11,846 bases of DNA from the NCBI GenBank assembly GCA_003024985.2, contig PXIH01S0034955.1. One strand, given 5' to 3'. This document shows, in pieces, positions 1 through 8,352 of the stretch. Every line of letters begins with the position of its first letter. Position 1 is the stretch's first letter. The notes under the pieces are model-generated. The model searched no databases, had not been told where the DNA came from, and saw nothing but the letters and a program-made list of their open reading frames with translations. The translations under genes were made by a program, and so were the position numbers. Source of the DNA: Euperipatoides rowelli (Eukaryota > Onychophora > Udeonychophora > Euonychophora > Peripatopsidae).

Positions 1-677
1 TCTGATTGAGCCCATTCCCAAGATCTTGCATACTAACTGGCTTAAAAATGTTTGATGCCAGTATAACGGGCTTTTCAAAGCCGGGTTCCGAAGCCAGTAA
101 CAGCGCCATCGAACGGTTATTTTTATAAACATTATGTAACAGGCTTATTGGCCTGGGAACTAAGGATTGAGAATCACAATTCTTCTGTGAGAGTGAGTGA
201 GTGATGCCTGTGTAACGGGCTTATTCGAAGCCTTTTTCTGAAGCCACTAACAGCACCATATAGGTACTATTTTTAGTGAATGAGTAAGAGAGAGCAAGAG
301 AGAGTGAGAACTTAGCCAGATTATTTTTTAAGTACTAGCACCACACCATCTACGCTTGGCCAGGGAAAACAAAAAAAATGTTTGATGCATATGTAACAGG
401 CTTATGTTGGAAGCCCGTGTAACAGGCTTACTAATTGGAATATGATTGTGTTCGAAGCAAAATTCTTTCCGAAGCCAGATTCTTTTTTAATTACTAGTGC
501 CACGCTATCTACGTTCGGCCAACACTTTACCTCTATGGTGGTTTGGAAATGAGTGCACTTTAAACACAAATTAAAATTTCCATTGCCAAAAAAAGGTTTG
601 TTGCCCGTGTATTCTTATGTGAGAGTGAACAGCGCCATCTATGAACTATTTTTAGATAATTTCAGTATAATATTAGC

Positions 678-1067
678 GAATAAGCCCGTTACACAGGCAT
701 TGGATACAGAATCTGCTCAATAGCCAGCAGCTTTTGTTATAATTCATGAACATTCGATGGTAGAGGAGCAGGGGGAGTTTAGGCAACTCTTGGTTTTGAA
801 GGAGACTTTTCTAATATATTTTTTTTCATTTAAAGTTTTGAATAAACCCGTTAGATAATGCGGAAACTGGCTCCATCGTTCAATCAATCGATAGATCGTT
901 CAAGCTAGTAACAGCACCATCAAAATGGGCTTATTCCAAACTTTAAGGCCAAGAGGAGCTGCCTAATCTCTTCCTGCTCCTCTATCAATGACTGTTCATG
1001 AATTATAACAAAAGCTCAGGCTATTGAGCCAATTCTGTATCCGATGCCCATGTAACCGGCTTATTCA
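678..1067. repeat. long imperfect palindrome inside the repeat cluster
   Basis: Arms at about 678-805 and 940-1067 are reverse complements of one another over roughly 125 bases, with scattered mismatches and a few small indels; a spacer of about 135 bases separates them. Landmarks in the left arm are AATAAGCCCGTTACA, GGATACAGAATC, GCTTTTGTTATAATTCATGA and GAGGAGCAGG. Each appears in reverse complement in the right arm. The arms include the GTAAC/GGCTT block of the surrounding cluster plus a unique segment that occurs nowhere else in the window. Two oppositely oriented copies of one repeat, or one foldback insertion, would both explain it. Confidence 0.8.
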
Positions 1068-1155
1068 CCAGTAATTTCCGAAGCCGTATCAGCGCCATCT
1101 ATGAAATATTTTTGTAAACTTTAATATAACAGGTTTATCGGCCTGGGAACTATGT

Positions 1156-1214
1156 GGTCTGATTGAGCCCATCTCCAAGATCTTGCAAGTACTAGGACAC
1201 TAGAGAGAGTGAGG
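1156..1214 (-). repeat. degenerate tRNA-like SINE head (minus strand)
   Basis: Read on the minus strand, CTCTAGTGTCCTAGTA, TGCAAGAT and GGGCTCAATCAG line up in order with the better tRNA-like segment at 1660-1725. The B-box-like part (GGCTCAATCAG) is degraded relative to GGTTCRANYCC. The piece abuts the repeat unit at 1079-1155, which would then be its body. A truncated copy of the same segment lies at 1-34. It could be chance similarity to a tRNA; the shared order with 1660-1725 argues against that. Confidence 0.4.
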
Positions 1215-1296
1215 ATTGATGGCCGTATAACAGGCTTAAAAATGTTGGATGCCCGTGTAACTGGCTTATTCGAAGCCGTGTTCCTAAGACAGTAAC

Positions 1297-1540
1297 AGCG
1301 CCATCTAGGAACTATTTTTAGAAAATGTTTGATGCCCGTGTAACAGGCTTATTTGTTAGTAATTATGGATAGAGATTTAAAACAAAATGTCAACAGATTC
1401 GAATTTAACTAACGTTTACGCCCATTACACGGGTATCAAACATTTTATTTATTTTTTTATTTAAGAGAAAACACCACTTAAAATTTCTAAAAATAGTTCC
1501 CATGCCGAGCATAGGTGGCGCTGTGACTGGCTTCGGAACT
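1297..1540. repeat. head-to-head repeat units closing the cluster
   Basis: The forward unit at 1297-1348 (CAGCGCCATCTAGGAACTA, then AAATGTTTGATGCCCGTGT) is mirrored by a reverse-complement unit at 1423-1535. The latter holds ACACGGGTATCAAACATTTT and then AAAAATAGTTCCCATGCC and GGTGGCGCTGTGACTGGC. The block order is the same within each unit on its own strand, so this is a true inverted copy. Downstream of about 1545 the sequence returns to plain AT-rich DNA, so the inverted unit marks the cluster edge. Confidence 0.7.
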
Positions 1541-1659
1541 CGATCATATGTCTGTTTGGGTTATATAAGATGTCATATTTTTAAAAGTAAATTAAATTAA
1601 AAATATCTATATAATTTTATTTTTATACCAATTTTATAAAATTTGAATGCACTTATCTT

Positions 1660-1725
1660 TACTTTTGATGAGGAATCGAACTCAAACTTTTTATCTTGCA
1701 TACTAGGACATTAGAGAGCTATATT
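1660..1725 (-). repeat. tRNA-derived SINE head (minus strand)
   Basis: On the minus strand, TAGCTCTCTAATGTCC resembles a tRNA A box (TAGCTC is exact to many tRNAs). About 20 bases after it, GAGTTCGATTCCTC matches an RNA polymerase III B box (GGTTCGANTCC type). Between them, TAGTATGCAAGATAAAAAG occupies the anticodon-arm position. It does not fold as an intact tRNA, so a SINE promoter fossil is likelier than a tRNA gene. The piece TCTTGCATACT recurs at 1693-1703 and about 2154-2164, and as a truncated part of 23-34. Confidence 0.45.
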
Positions 1726-2228
1726 AGAAAATAGCCTTAATTCTTCAAGTATTGATTATTGATTGGTTTTCAGAGAGAATAAATTCTTACTCTGATTTTG
1801 ACCCTAAAGAAGTCAAGCATTTACCGGCATTTAGCCAATGTCTCTGACTAGCCATATGGATGAAAAATCACCATCTTATTTCCAATATCAACAAAAGTTT
1901 ATGAATTTCATGTCTTTTGTCAATCTCAAAGATATTCAATATATACAGTATCAAGACATTATGTAAATATATTCTTTTCAAAACATACAATTATAGGAAA
2001 TTTTACTTTAAATCAATTTTCTTTCTAACTTCTACTAAACAATCACTTCTTAACTATCACCATTAGTTGTGAGTTTTCTTTTGTCTTGATAAAAGCGCAT
2101 TATTTCATTTCAGCAAACTTTATATGCCATGTCTAGAAACTTTTCCCTTCTAGTCTTGCATACTCGAAAATTTCTATATTAAATGACCTGTCTATAATAT
2201 TAATTATGTTTATAATGACTTTAATGAA
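1726..2228. other. AT-rich spacer, nothing recognised
   Basis: No coding tract, repeat family or RNA gene is visible here apart from a short TCTTGCATACT match near 2154-2164 that echoes the tRNA-like segment upstream. All six frames are closed by frequent stops. Confidence 0.6.
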
Positions 2229-2520
2229 CATCATGATCATCATCTTCCTTCTCCTACTTTTCTTCCTCTTCCTCGTTTTCTTCTTCCTACTCATCATCAT
2301 TCTACTCATCATCCTCAGTATTATAAGTACTATTGATATTATTACAGAATAATTATTATTGTTATTGCTGGAATTATTACTAAAATTATCATCATCATCA
2401 TCATTACCATTATCATTATTATTATTATTGGTGTCACTGTTTCTACAACAATTTCAATTAGCAATTAGCAGTAGTAGTACTAGTACTAGTATTGATGTTG
2501 ATAATAGAATATTTATTATT
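2229..2520. repeat. imperfect ATC/TTC/ATT trinucleotide microsatellite
   Basis: The plus strand is built from ATC, TTC/CTT and ATT triplets. It runs through TCATCATCATC blocks, a TTC/CCT-rich pyrimidine tract at 2245-2300, ATT runs at 2350-2440, and an AGT/ACT tract near 2467-2490. A Leu/Ser-rich open frame (2359-2544) is a product of this periodicity and starts at TTG, so it is not a gene. Confidence 0.85.
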
Positions 2521-2529
2521 TTGTGGGTA

Positions 2530-3065
2530 CCGTATCATTATTAAAATTTAATAATTACAATTAGCTAACAGTATGTTTACTTCAGAAACTAAACATTATT
2601 CTTACAAATTAAGGATTTTCATCTTTCCTAATGGAAAGTAAACTGGAAAATCAAAGAAGAACAAGAGAACAAATTAAATAATTTATGTTTATCTGTTTAT
2701 TTGTCCAGTAATATGTTGTGTTGTAGGTCATGTGATATTCTGAACAGGCTCTGTGCAGCTTGGTTCATGCCGTAGTGTGTTGTCCATATCTTGGTTGGTA
2801 TACTTTATTGTATAGCCCGCTCTAATACTGGAGTTGGTTACCCTTGCGTGGCAGACAGTATTTCTGACCTATACGATATGATACGATAAGTGTATTGTAA
2901 AGGCCACACCCTAATAAAATGATGTCATCATGACCGCATGTAATTATTAATGCCACCTCTTTAAAACATTATTATTAGTATTATAGTTATGGCTCTGAAT
3001 GAAACCGAATTTAACCGATACAAATGTTGTTTAAAAAATATTTATTGTTCTTACAGTAAATGGCT
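2530..3065. other. gene-free stretch with a GC-richer patch
   Basis: AT-rich DNA surrounds a patch at about 2700-2900 that is clearly richer in G and C than its flanks. It contains words such as TGCAGCTTGGTTCATGCC and GGTTACCCTTGCGTGGCAG. Such a patch often marks an inserted repeat, LTR or exon, but I found no terminal repeats, no long open frame and no family match. It lies directly upstream of the LINE remnant and could be unrelated DNA beyond the LINE's truncation point. Confidence 0.5.
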
Positions 3066-3751
3066 GTAGTTATAGTTATTAAGAACATAACATTAAAAGT
3101 ACATAACAGTTTATTTACTACTATCATCTGCTGATGATATCAAAATTATGAGAGATATTGTTTGTAACTAAGATTAAACCTTACTATAAACAGATACTGT
3201 AAATGTTATAACTCAGTGTTTGTAGATAACTCCCTTATAATTAATACAATTAAGACAGCTTTGATTAGATTTCAGTCTAAAATGCTAACAAAACTTACTT
3301 TATAGATGGAGTAGGGATTATTAACTCTCCTTCTCATAAAGATTTAAGTTTCATTTATAATACCAAACTTTCCTTTTCCCTTTACGTTAATTATATAATT
3401 AAACAAGTTAATTCTTCTTTTGCTTCTTTCAGAAATAAAATTGTTATATTACTGTCAAAACTTTCAGAATCTTGTATTTGTCATTTTTTGTACCTTTTTA
3501 TGATTTTTGTTATATTTCTTATTATGTATTGTATAAAAAGGATCTAAGGAAGCTGGAGCTACAATATTGAAGATAAATTTATTAATGGGTTTTATAATTT
3601 TAACTATAAAAAGAGACTTGGTACTCCTTGGAAATATTATGTCCCCTTCCCAACGGTATTTAAGGGAAGATTTGATTTTCATGGTGTAAGACAATTATCA
3701 TTAATCATAACATTGACATTTTTTTTTACATTATCTAATCTGATAATTTAA
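3066..3751 (+). pseudogene. decayed jockey/CR1-type LINE reverse transcriptase, 3' part
   Basis: Collinear pieces of a non-LTR reverse transcriptase can be read if frame changes are allowed. Frame 3 (3066-3131) gives IKNITLKVHNSLF, the position of the usual IND block before the catalytic motif. Frame 1 (3130-3220) gives SADDIKIMRDI, the catalytic [FY]ADD with the aromatic residue replaced by Ser, then D-stop-TLL-stop-TD. Frame 3 (3222-3280) gives DNSLIINTIKTALIRFQSK. Frame 2 (3281-3544) gives YFIDG, SHKDLSFIYNTKLSF and NSSFASFRN, matching the family's KDLGV.xDxxLSF region. After a TAA at 3545-3547 the same frame continues to 3748 with KFINGFYNFNYKKRLG and LTFFFTLSNLI, matching the RFLRYL and FLYKLLN region. 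Family knowledge: such elements copy themselves by target-primed reverse transcription. Two or three frameshifts and several stops make it dead. The 5' endonuclease half is absent, as is usual for 5'-truncated LINEs. Confidence 0.72.
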
Positions 3752-3792
3752 ATCAAAGAGGTCATGATTTTAAATTAACTATCTAAAGCCAG

Positions 3793-3856
3793 GTTTACAT
3801 TGGCCACTTTTCCGGAACACATTGAGAAATGTGTTGCGATATTGACCAGTGTAAAC
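3793..3856. repeat. nested hairpin
   Basis: GTTTACATTGGCCA (3793-3806) pairs with TGACCAGTGTAAAC (3843-3856) at 12 of 14 positions. Inside it, AACACATT (3816-3823) pairs perfectly with AATGTGTT (3828-3835) around a GAGA loop. Subterminal hairpins of this kind are common at the ends of DNA transposons; here the hairpin sits at the left edge of the inverted-repeat element proposed for 3793-4916. Confidence 0.7.
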
Positions 3857-4256
3857 ATCAAGCAAATTCTGTTGGGATACAGCTTACCAAATTCTGTACC
3901 ACAACGATTTTAGGTATTTTTTGCGATAGAAGCCTCTGGCCATCAGTAAAAATGCATATTGCTAAAATTATGTCATGTTCGGTCTAACTATGATCATGGG
4001 ATTGCATGCATGTTTACTTTGTCAAGATTTTATAATGGCTAGCTCTATTTAAAAATATGTCAAAGTTAAGTTTATTTATTATTTATTTATTGAATCATAG
4101 ATTTAAATTATTAGCTTATACAGAATACTATTGTACATTATTATTGTTATATAACTATTTCCATAATCTCTAATTAATAACATATTTCAAAAACAACAAA
4201 AGAAACAAAATAAAAGTGAATAAAAACAATGAAATTATAATAAGGAAATACAATTC

Positions 4257-4297
4257 TCCTCCCCTTTTTCCTTCTCTTTTCTTTTCTCTTTCTCACC
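4257..4297. repeat. polypyrimidine tract
   Basis: Forty or so nearly uninterrupted C and T bases (CTCCTCCCC then TTTTCC and CTTTT repeats) follow an A-rich stretch at 4176-4255. The purine/pyrimidine asymmetry switches strand at this point. It is probably simple low-complexity sequence. No exon follows that I can support. Confidence 0.7.
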
Positions 4298-4940
4298 AAA
4301 TCAGTTGTCGGAATCAAATGGTGCTCTTATTTAATGTAAGCATCTATGCTAACTTTGAATGAATTAAAAGGTTTATCATTTACATTCTCAGAGAACGTAT
4401 TTTTTTTTAAATATTAGACTTTTTCCCAATAAGATCACACCACCTTAACATATTTTCATAAAACATTAAAACAAAATAACAATACATTTTTAAAGTGAAA
4501 AACAATATATAATACCAAAATGTAAAATAGCACAAACATTTATAGTAAGTTTTAATCGTAAATGAATTTGTAGTAAGTTAATCGTAAATAAAAACATTGT
4601 GAACAAATAAAAATAGTAGCCTATACTTTACCAGCTACTCTTTAATAGTCTCAGCTGGATTCTTTGAGGCAAAATTCAACGGTATTCCAAATAATATCAG
4701 AAACTACAGTATGTTAGCTGCATTTTTTTTTGATCCTCAATTTGGAGATTTAATAATAGACAAGCTATCTGTATCATACTGTATCATCGTAGTCAACTAC
4801 CTGCATGATTTGAACTAAACAACATCATGCATTGCAAATTCAGTCATGCTTGAAGGCAGTATAAACAGACCATAGTGATATCTATACCGCAATACATATC
4901 GGAAATGGACTCAATGTCATGTGTAGAAAATCACTTATAC

Positions 4941-5037
4941 ATGACAAGACTATTTCCCATCGAAGTATTAACATTTGGAATGCCTCCCAGAAAAGATTGT
5001 AAGCTTCAGCTCCATATCCAAAAGAAATCTTGATTAT
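4941..5037 (-). other. weak candidate internal exon
   Basis: On the minus strand a T-run followed by CATATAG (5038-5053) makes a good 3' splice-site sequence. It is followed by a 97-base segment open in one frame that begins IIKISFGYGAEAYNLFWEAF, and then by GTATAAGT, a mediocre 5' splice site at 4933-4940. The segment has more balanced base composition than its surroundings. I do not recognise the peptide. The frame stays open for 51 codons before a stop at 4882-4884, which is not remarkable, so this may be chance. Confidence 0.15.
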
Positions 5038-5125
5038 CTATATGAAAAAAAAATGAATTTAAACAATTGTCTCATTTGTAATAAGTCTTTAAGACTTAAA
5101 CATTGATTAAATAAATAAATTTTAA

Positions 5126-5787
5126 AGGTCAAATGTAACGGATTTTTTTTATTTTTTTTAATTATTGATTTTCAAAGATTTTTACTAAAATAAAATTTCC
5201 ACCAGAAAAAAAATAAATAAATAAATTAAAAACAAAAAAGTTATTTACAATTGAATTTTTAAAATAATTGTCTTTAGCTCCTCACCCTTAAAACAACATT
5301 GTCCACTTTACACACCAGGGGAGATATTTTGTGACATCATAGCCTATAAATGAATACAGCTTGCTATACTTAACTATNGAATATTTGCTATATTTGTCAG
5401 CATAAAGCTGGATATCATATGGTCTAAATGTTTAAATACTTGTAAAAAATCATAATCAAATTCATCCTTTGTGCTATTATGGTCCAATTTGATTTTTTAA
5501 AAAAATTAAAATGACCTTTAATACAGATTAAAAATGGCTCTATTTACATGTTAACTCATTACAAAGAAAACAGCTGTAGAGGCTATTTTGTCATCAAATT
5601 AATCTCAGACCCCCAAAAAATGCTGACTCTTCAAATTGTAATCTCAGACTGAGGATAGCAATAGTCTTAATTTTATCTTTAAATAACTTTTTTTTTATGC
5701 TATTTCCAGTGGATTTTTCTTTAATAGTAATTATCTTTGAAAATCAATAATAAAAAATAAATAAAAAAAATCCGTTACATTTGACCT
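5126..5787. mobile_element. foldback / MITE-like DNA transposon with TTAA edges
   Basis: The left end AGGTCAAATGTAACGG (5126-5141) is exactly repeated in reverse complement at 5772-5787. The similarity then continues inward with mismatches: ATTATTGATTTTCAAAGAT, TCCACC/TCCACT and AAAAGTTATTTA are shared, giving arms of about 115-130 bases. Weaker similarity (GACATCATAGCC near 5332-5344 versus the strand opposite 5580-5600) may extend them. TTAA lies immediately outside both ends (5122-5125 and 5788-5791). This fits a TTAA target duplication, but TA or 3-bp TAA/TTA duplications are equally compatible because the site is palindromic. No transposase frame exists inside, so it is non-autonomous. 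The base at 5378 is an undetermined N. Confidence 0.82.
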
Positions 5788-5791
5788 TTAA

Positions 5792-6440
5792 GTACTGTAA
5801 TTGATATTTTATTTTAGATATTTTTTTTGATCATTGAGAAATTCAACATGGTGGAATAAACTCATCAGGATTATCATAAATTTATTAAAACTAGTGTACT
5901 ATTGTCTGATTGTATTTTAAAAAAAATGAGAAAACATAGGCTCTTTCTGTAGCTTAAAATTGAAAAATGAATGACACAAGCAATGAAAGACACCGATTGA
6001 ATTTAAAAAATTAAATATTATATAGAAAATAAATTAACTTAAAAATTAGGTGATGTCTAGTAACATTTGACGCTTCCACTGCTTTTTCATTATTTGGCCT
6101 ATCATTATTTTGCTGAAATGACGATGAAAATTTAGTGCTTTTAATTATTTTTGGCAAATATCAAGTGTATTTTTTTTATGTGTGTCCAAATAAGAAACTG
6201 TCTCATTCACATATTGCATTGGTGGGATTCAGGGGTTTCACTGAGGTTCATGCGAACCCTTTCTTAAAATATTTAGAGTTGGCCTTGGAACACCTTCCTA
6301 AAAGGTTCAAACTTAAAAAAATAATACATGATATCATATACGTTTTTGTTATTTCATTTTAATCTAATATATATAACGCAGAAAGTTTGTTTATTTGTTA
6401 TCAATTTACGTTGTTGTCTTTGTGACAATGGACAGTATTT
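5792..6440. other. AT-rich spacer with a small GC-richer palindrome
   Basis: Mostly AT-rich and closed in all frames, apart from a 75-codon frame at 6135-6362 that starts at GTG and has no recognisable domain. Around 6220-6300 the composition becomes more balanced. GGTTC-ATGC-GAACC (6245-6258) forms a short inverted repeat there, possibly a fragment of an unrecognised repeat. Nothing else is supported. Confidence 0.5.
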
Positions 6441-7002
6441 AAAATAAGAAATTTGGCACGTGGGTAGGTTGCATAGAGTAGACTAGGAAAATAGACTTTT
6501 TGATTTTTAGGGGTGGGGGATGACACTGAAGTATTTAGCATACTTCCTAACATGGCATAAACTTGAAATTTGGCATGTGGGTAGTTTGCACAGTGTAGAC
6601 AAGAAAAATGGACTTTTAATTTTTGGGGGTGGTGTAAGGAGTGGGGAATGACCCTGAACTGTTATCATACTTCCCAACAGGGTACAAATTTAAAATTTGG
6701 AAGTGGGCAGGTTGCATAGTGTAGACTAGGAAAATAGACTTTTTGATTTTTTGGGGTGGGAATGACACTGAAGTGTTTAGCATACTTCCTATGGTGGCAT
6801 AAACTTGAAATTTGGCATGTGGGTAGTTTGCATGGTGTAGATAACAAAAATGGACTTTTGATTTTTGGGGTGTTGTGAGGGGTGGGGAATGACCCTTGTT
6901 TAGCATACTTCTCAACATTGCCAAATTTAAAATTTGGAATGTGGGTAGGTTGCATAGTGTAGACAATGAAAATATACTTTTGGATTTTTGAGGTGGGGGC
7001 AA
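6441..7002. repeat. tandem array of alternating A and B monomers
   Basis: Five monomers begin at AAATTTGG near 6449, 6566, 6693, 6808 and 6930, giving spacings of about 117, 127, 115 and 122 bases. All share GTGGGTAGGTTGCATAGTGT or a close variant. Monomers 1 and 3 share GACTAGGAAAATAGAC, ATGACACTGAAGT and GGCATAAACTTG. Monomers 2 and 4 share AAAAATGGACTTTT, GGAGTGGGGAATGACCC or its variant and AAATTTAAAATTTGG. Monomer 5 is partial and looks A-like. The array is therefore a higher-order dimer of about 240 bases repeated about two and a half times. Proline-rich frames on the minus strand (6616-7002, 6665-6955) exist because the repeat lacks stops there; they are not genes. Confidence 0.9.
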
Positions 7003-8336
7003 TGTTATGTCCTGTCCCAGAAAATGCTGGGTATTTCAGTTAGTTAACTACAGTATATTTAAAAATGATCCATAAAATGAATCCTAAAATATCTGATGGT
7101 TTAAACAATGGGTAAATTGCAAATTTTTTTGCTAAAATAAGTAAAAAAAATGTTTTTAAGTCTTCTTTCAAATTGAACTGAAAATGTTTTGAAACAAAAT
7201 ATCAAATCTTTTTTTTATTAAAAAAAAAAGATCAAGATTTATTTCTCTTACAAGAAATCATACATCTATCTATTGGCAGGTTTATAATGTGAAATGCTAA
7301 CATTCGTTTTTTAAAAAAAGGAACATATAGGATGTTGAATACAAATTTGAAAAAGTTTGACATCATATTTTGACTTACACTCTTTGATCCACATAAATGT
7401 GTCATATGTCAAGTGGTAATATTTTTTTTTTTTTTTGTGATTTTAGAAATGATTTCATTAATAAAGTTTTAAACCCTACAGCTGCATTGCAAAATGTACC
7501 CTTCACAGAATTAAAGTTGTTAAATTAAAGATGATAGATAAGTTTTTTGGCTAATAAATTTGAGACTCTTATGCTGCCTCAGTCAAGGGTTATTAAATTT
7601 CTCTACAATTTTGAATTTGAATAGATTTTTTAATGAATGCTTCTTTATTTTTTTATTTTTTGGATTAAGTTTAAAGAATTTCTCTCTCTCTCTCATTTTT
7701 CTTTGAGGTTTAAATTAGAGGATAAAGAAAGTGCTTGGTATTCTGTTATGATGTCGTGTAAGTTTAATGTATGGACTAATGGTGGAATTGATTTGAATAA
7801 ATACTTTTCGTTTGCTAAGTAATTAAAAGCCATCTTATACACTAATGCTTTTTTTTTTTTTTTTGGTGATATTAGTAATTTATGAGGAGAATTAAATGCA
7901 ATTTAATCACTTTAAACTAGTAAAAGTTTGTGATGCGTGAAATTGTTCATATATTTTTTTCCACTGATTAAATTTCATTTATTTTGTAATGCTGATTGAA
8001 ATTTATTGTTATGATAAGCTATTTTATGTATTATTTTCTAGAAATAATTACATACTGTAGCTTCTTCCTGTGCAAGAATTATTTGGTTTTCCATTTGTGT
8101 ATTTATTTTCATCTTTTTATTAAATTTATGAAAAATTTTATATTATTTTATTTTAAATTATATGTTCAGTTCTCTGACCTATTACACATGAGGCAAAGGT
8201 TAATAAAACTATACATTAAAACATTATATAATGAACATCTGAAAACAAATGTTGTATTTTCCTGTGTTGGGAATAAAACGTGTAGTTTTAGCTAATGTTC
8301 CAGAGTCGTCTTTGTGTTATTGTATAATTCCGTTAA
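7003..8336. other. long AT-rich spacer, no gene supported
   Basis: It contains a T8/A10 hairpin (7206-7232), T-runs of about 15-16 bases at 7422-7436 and 7849-7864, and a (TC)7 run at 7681-7694. A 61-codon frame at 7637-7822 starts at ATG but shows no domain. A hydrophobic 99-codon frame at 7996-8295 starts at TTG and has the Phe/Ile/Lys/Tyr-rich composition expected of translated AT-rich DNA. An AATAAA at about 8272 is unremarkable at this base composition. The T-runs might be tails of minus-strand retroposons, but I see no bodies next to them. Confidence 0.6.
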
Positions 8337-8352
8337 ATCACTATAACAACAT

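Larger units (their letters stand above)
1..1545. repeat. cluster of diverged direct and inverted repeat units
   Basis: At least nine diverged copies of one unit crowd this stretch and are GC-richer than the flank. The core reads GAAGCCAGTAACAGCGCCATC followed by ATGAACTATTTTTAG. Copies of the core or its variants lie near 89-125, 240-277, 313-362, 470-522, 628-657, 904-923, 1079-1113 and 1290-1320, with an inverted copy at 1488-1535. Each is accompanied by a second block, GCCCGTGTAACAGGCTTATT, near 137, 205, 386, 412, 1046, 1250 and 1335. A small hairpin GGCTT-ATTCG-AAGCC recurs at 218-232 and 1263-1277, with a variant at 69-82. Bases 1-34 match 1158-1191, so the window begins inside a unit. 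Copies differ by many substitutions and indels. It may be a nested MITE/SINE cluster or a decayed satellite; no coding function is seen. Confidence 0.8.
3793..4916. mobile_element. possible old DNA transposon bounded by imperfect inverted repeats
   Basis: The left edge (about 3793-3863) and the reverse complement of the right edge (about 4847-4916) share, in the same order, ACATTG, CCACTTTTCCG versus CCATTTCCG, ATGTGTTGCGATAT versus ATGTATTGCGGTAT, and TCAAGCA. Several indels separate these blocks. That arrangement fits terminal inverted repeats of a roughly 1.1-kb non-autonomous element. It could also be two related copies of a shorter repeat in opposite orientation. The interior (about 3920-4840) is AT-rich, has no transposase-like reading frame, and includes a pyrimidine tract at 4257-4297. 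I could not identify a convincing target-site duplication. Confidence 0.33.

Noticed and set aside
1660-1725. Functional tRNA gene on the minus strand
   Set aside because: Only the internal promoter-like parts match; the acceptor and anticodon stems do not pair, so a SINE head is the better reading.
2359-2544. Leu/Ser-rich 61-codon frame
   Set aside because: It starts at TTG and lies in ATT/ATC microsatellite sequence.
3464-3694. Minus-strand 76-codon frame
   Set aside because: It is antisense to the LINE reverse transcriptase fossil, whose plus-strand reading has recognisable conserved blocks.
6616-7002. Open minus-strand frames of 128 and 96 codons (6616-7002, 6665-6955) with Pro/Ser-rich repeated peptides
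   Set aside because: They lie wholly within the A-B tandem array and repeat with the DNA period in two frames at once; their openness comes from the repeat, not from coding selection.
6441-7002. CRISPR-like repeat array
   Set aside because: Monomers of about 120 bases are contiguous and diverge throughout; there are no short identical repeats separated by unique spacers, and the genome looks eukaryotic.
7996-8295. Hydrophobic 99-codon frame that looks like a small membrane protein
   Set aside because: It starts at TTG in a eukaryotic context, and its Phe/Ile/Tyr/Lys composition is what translated AT-rich DNA gives; no motif is present.
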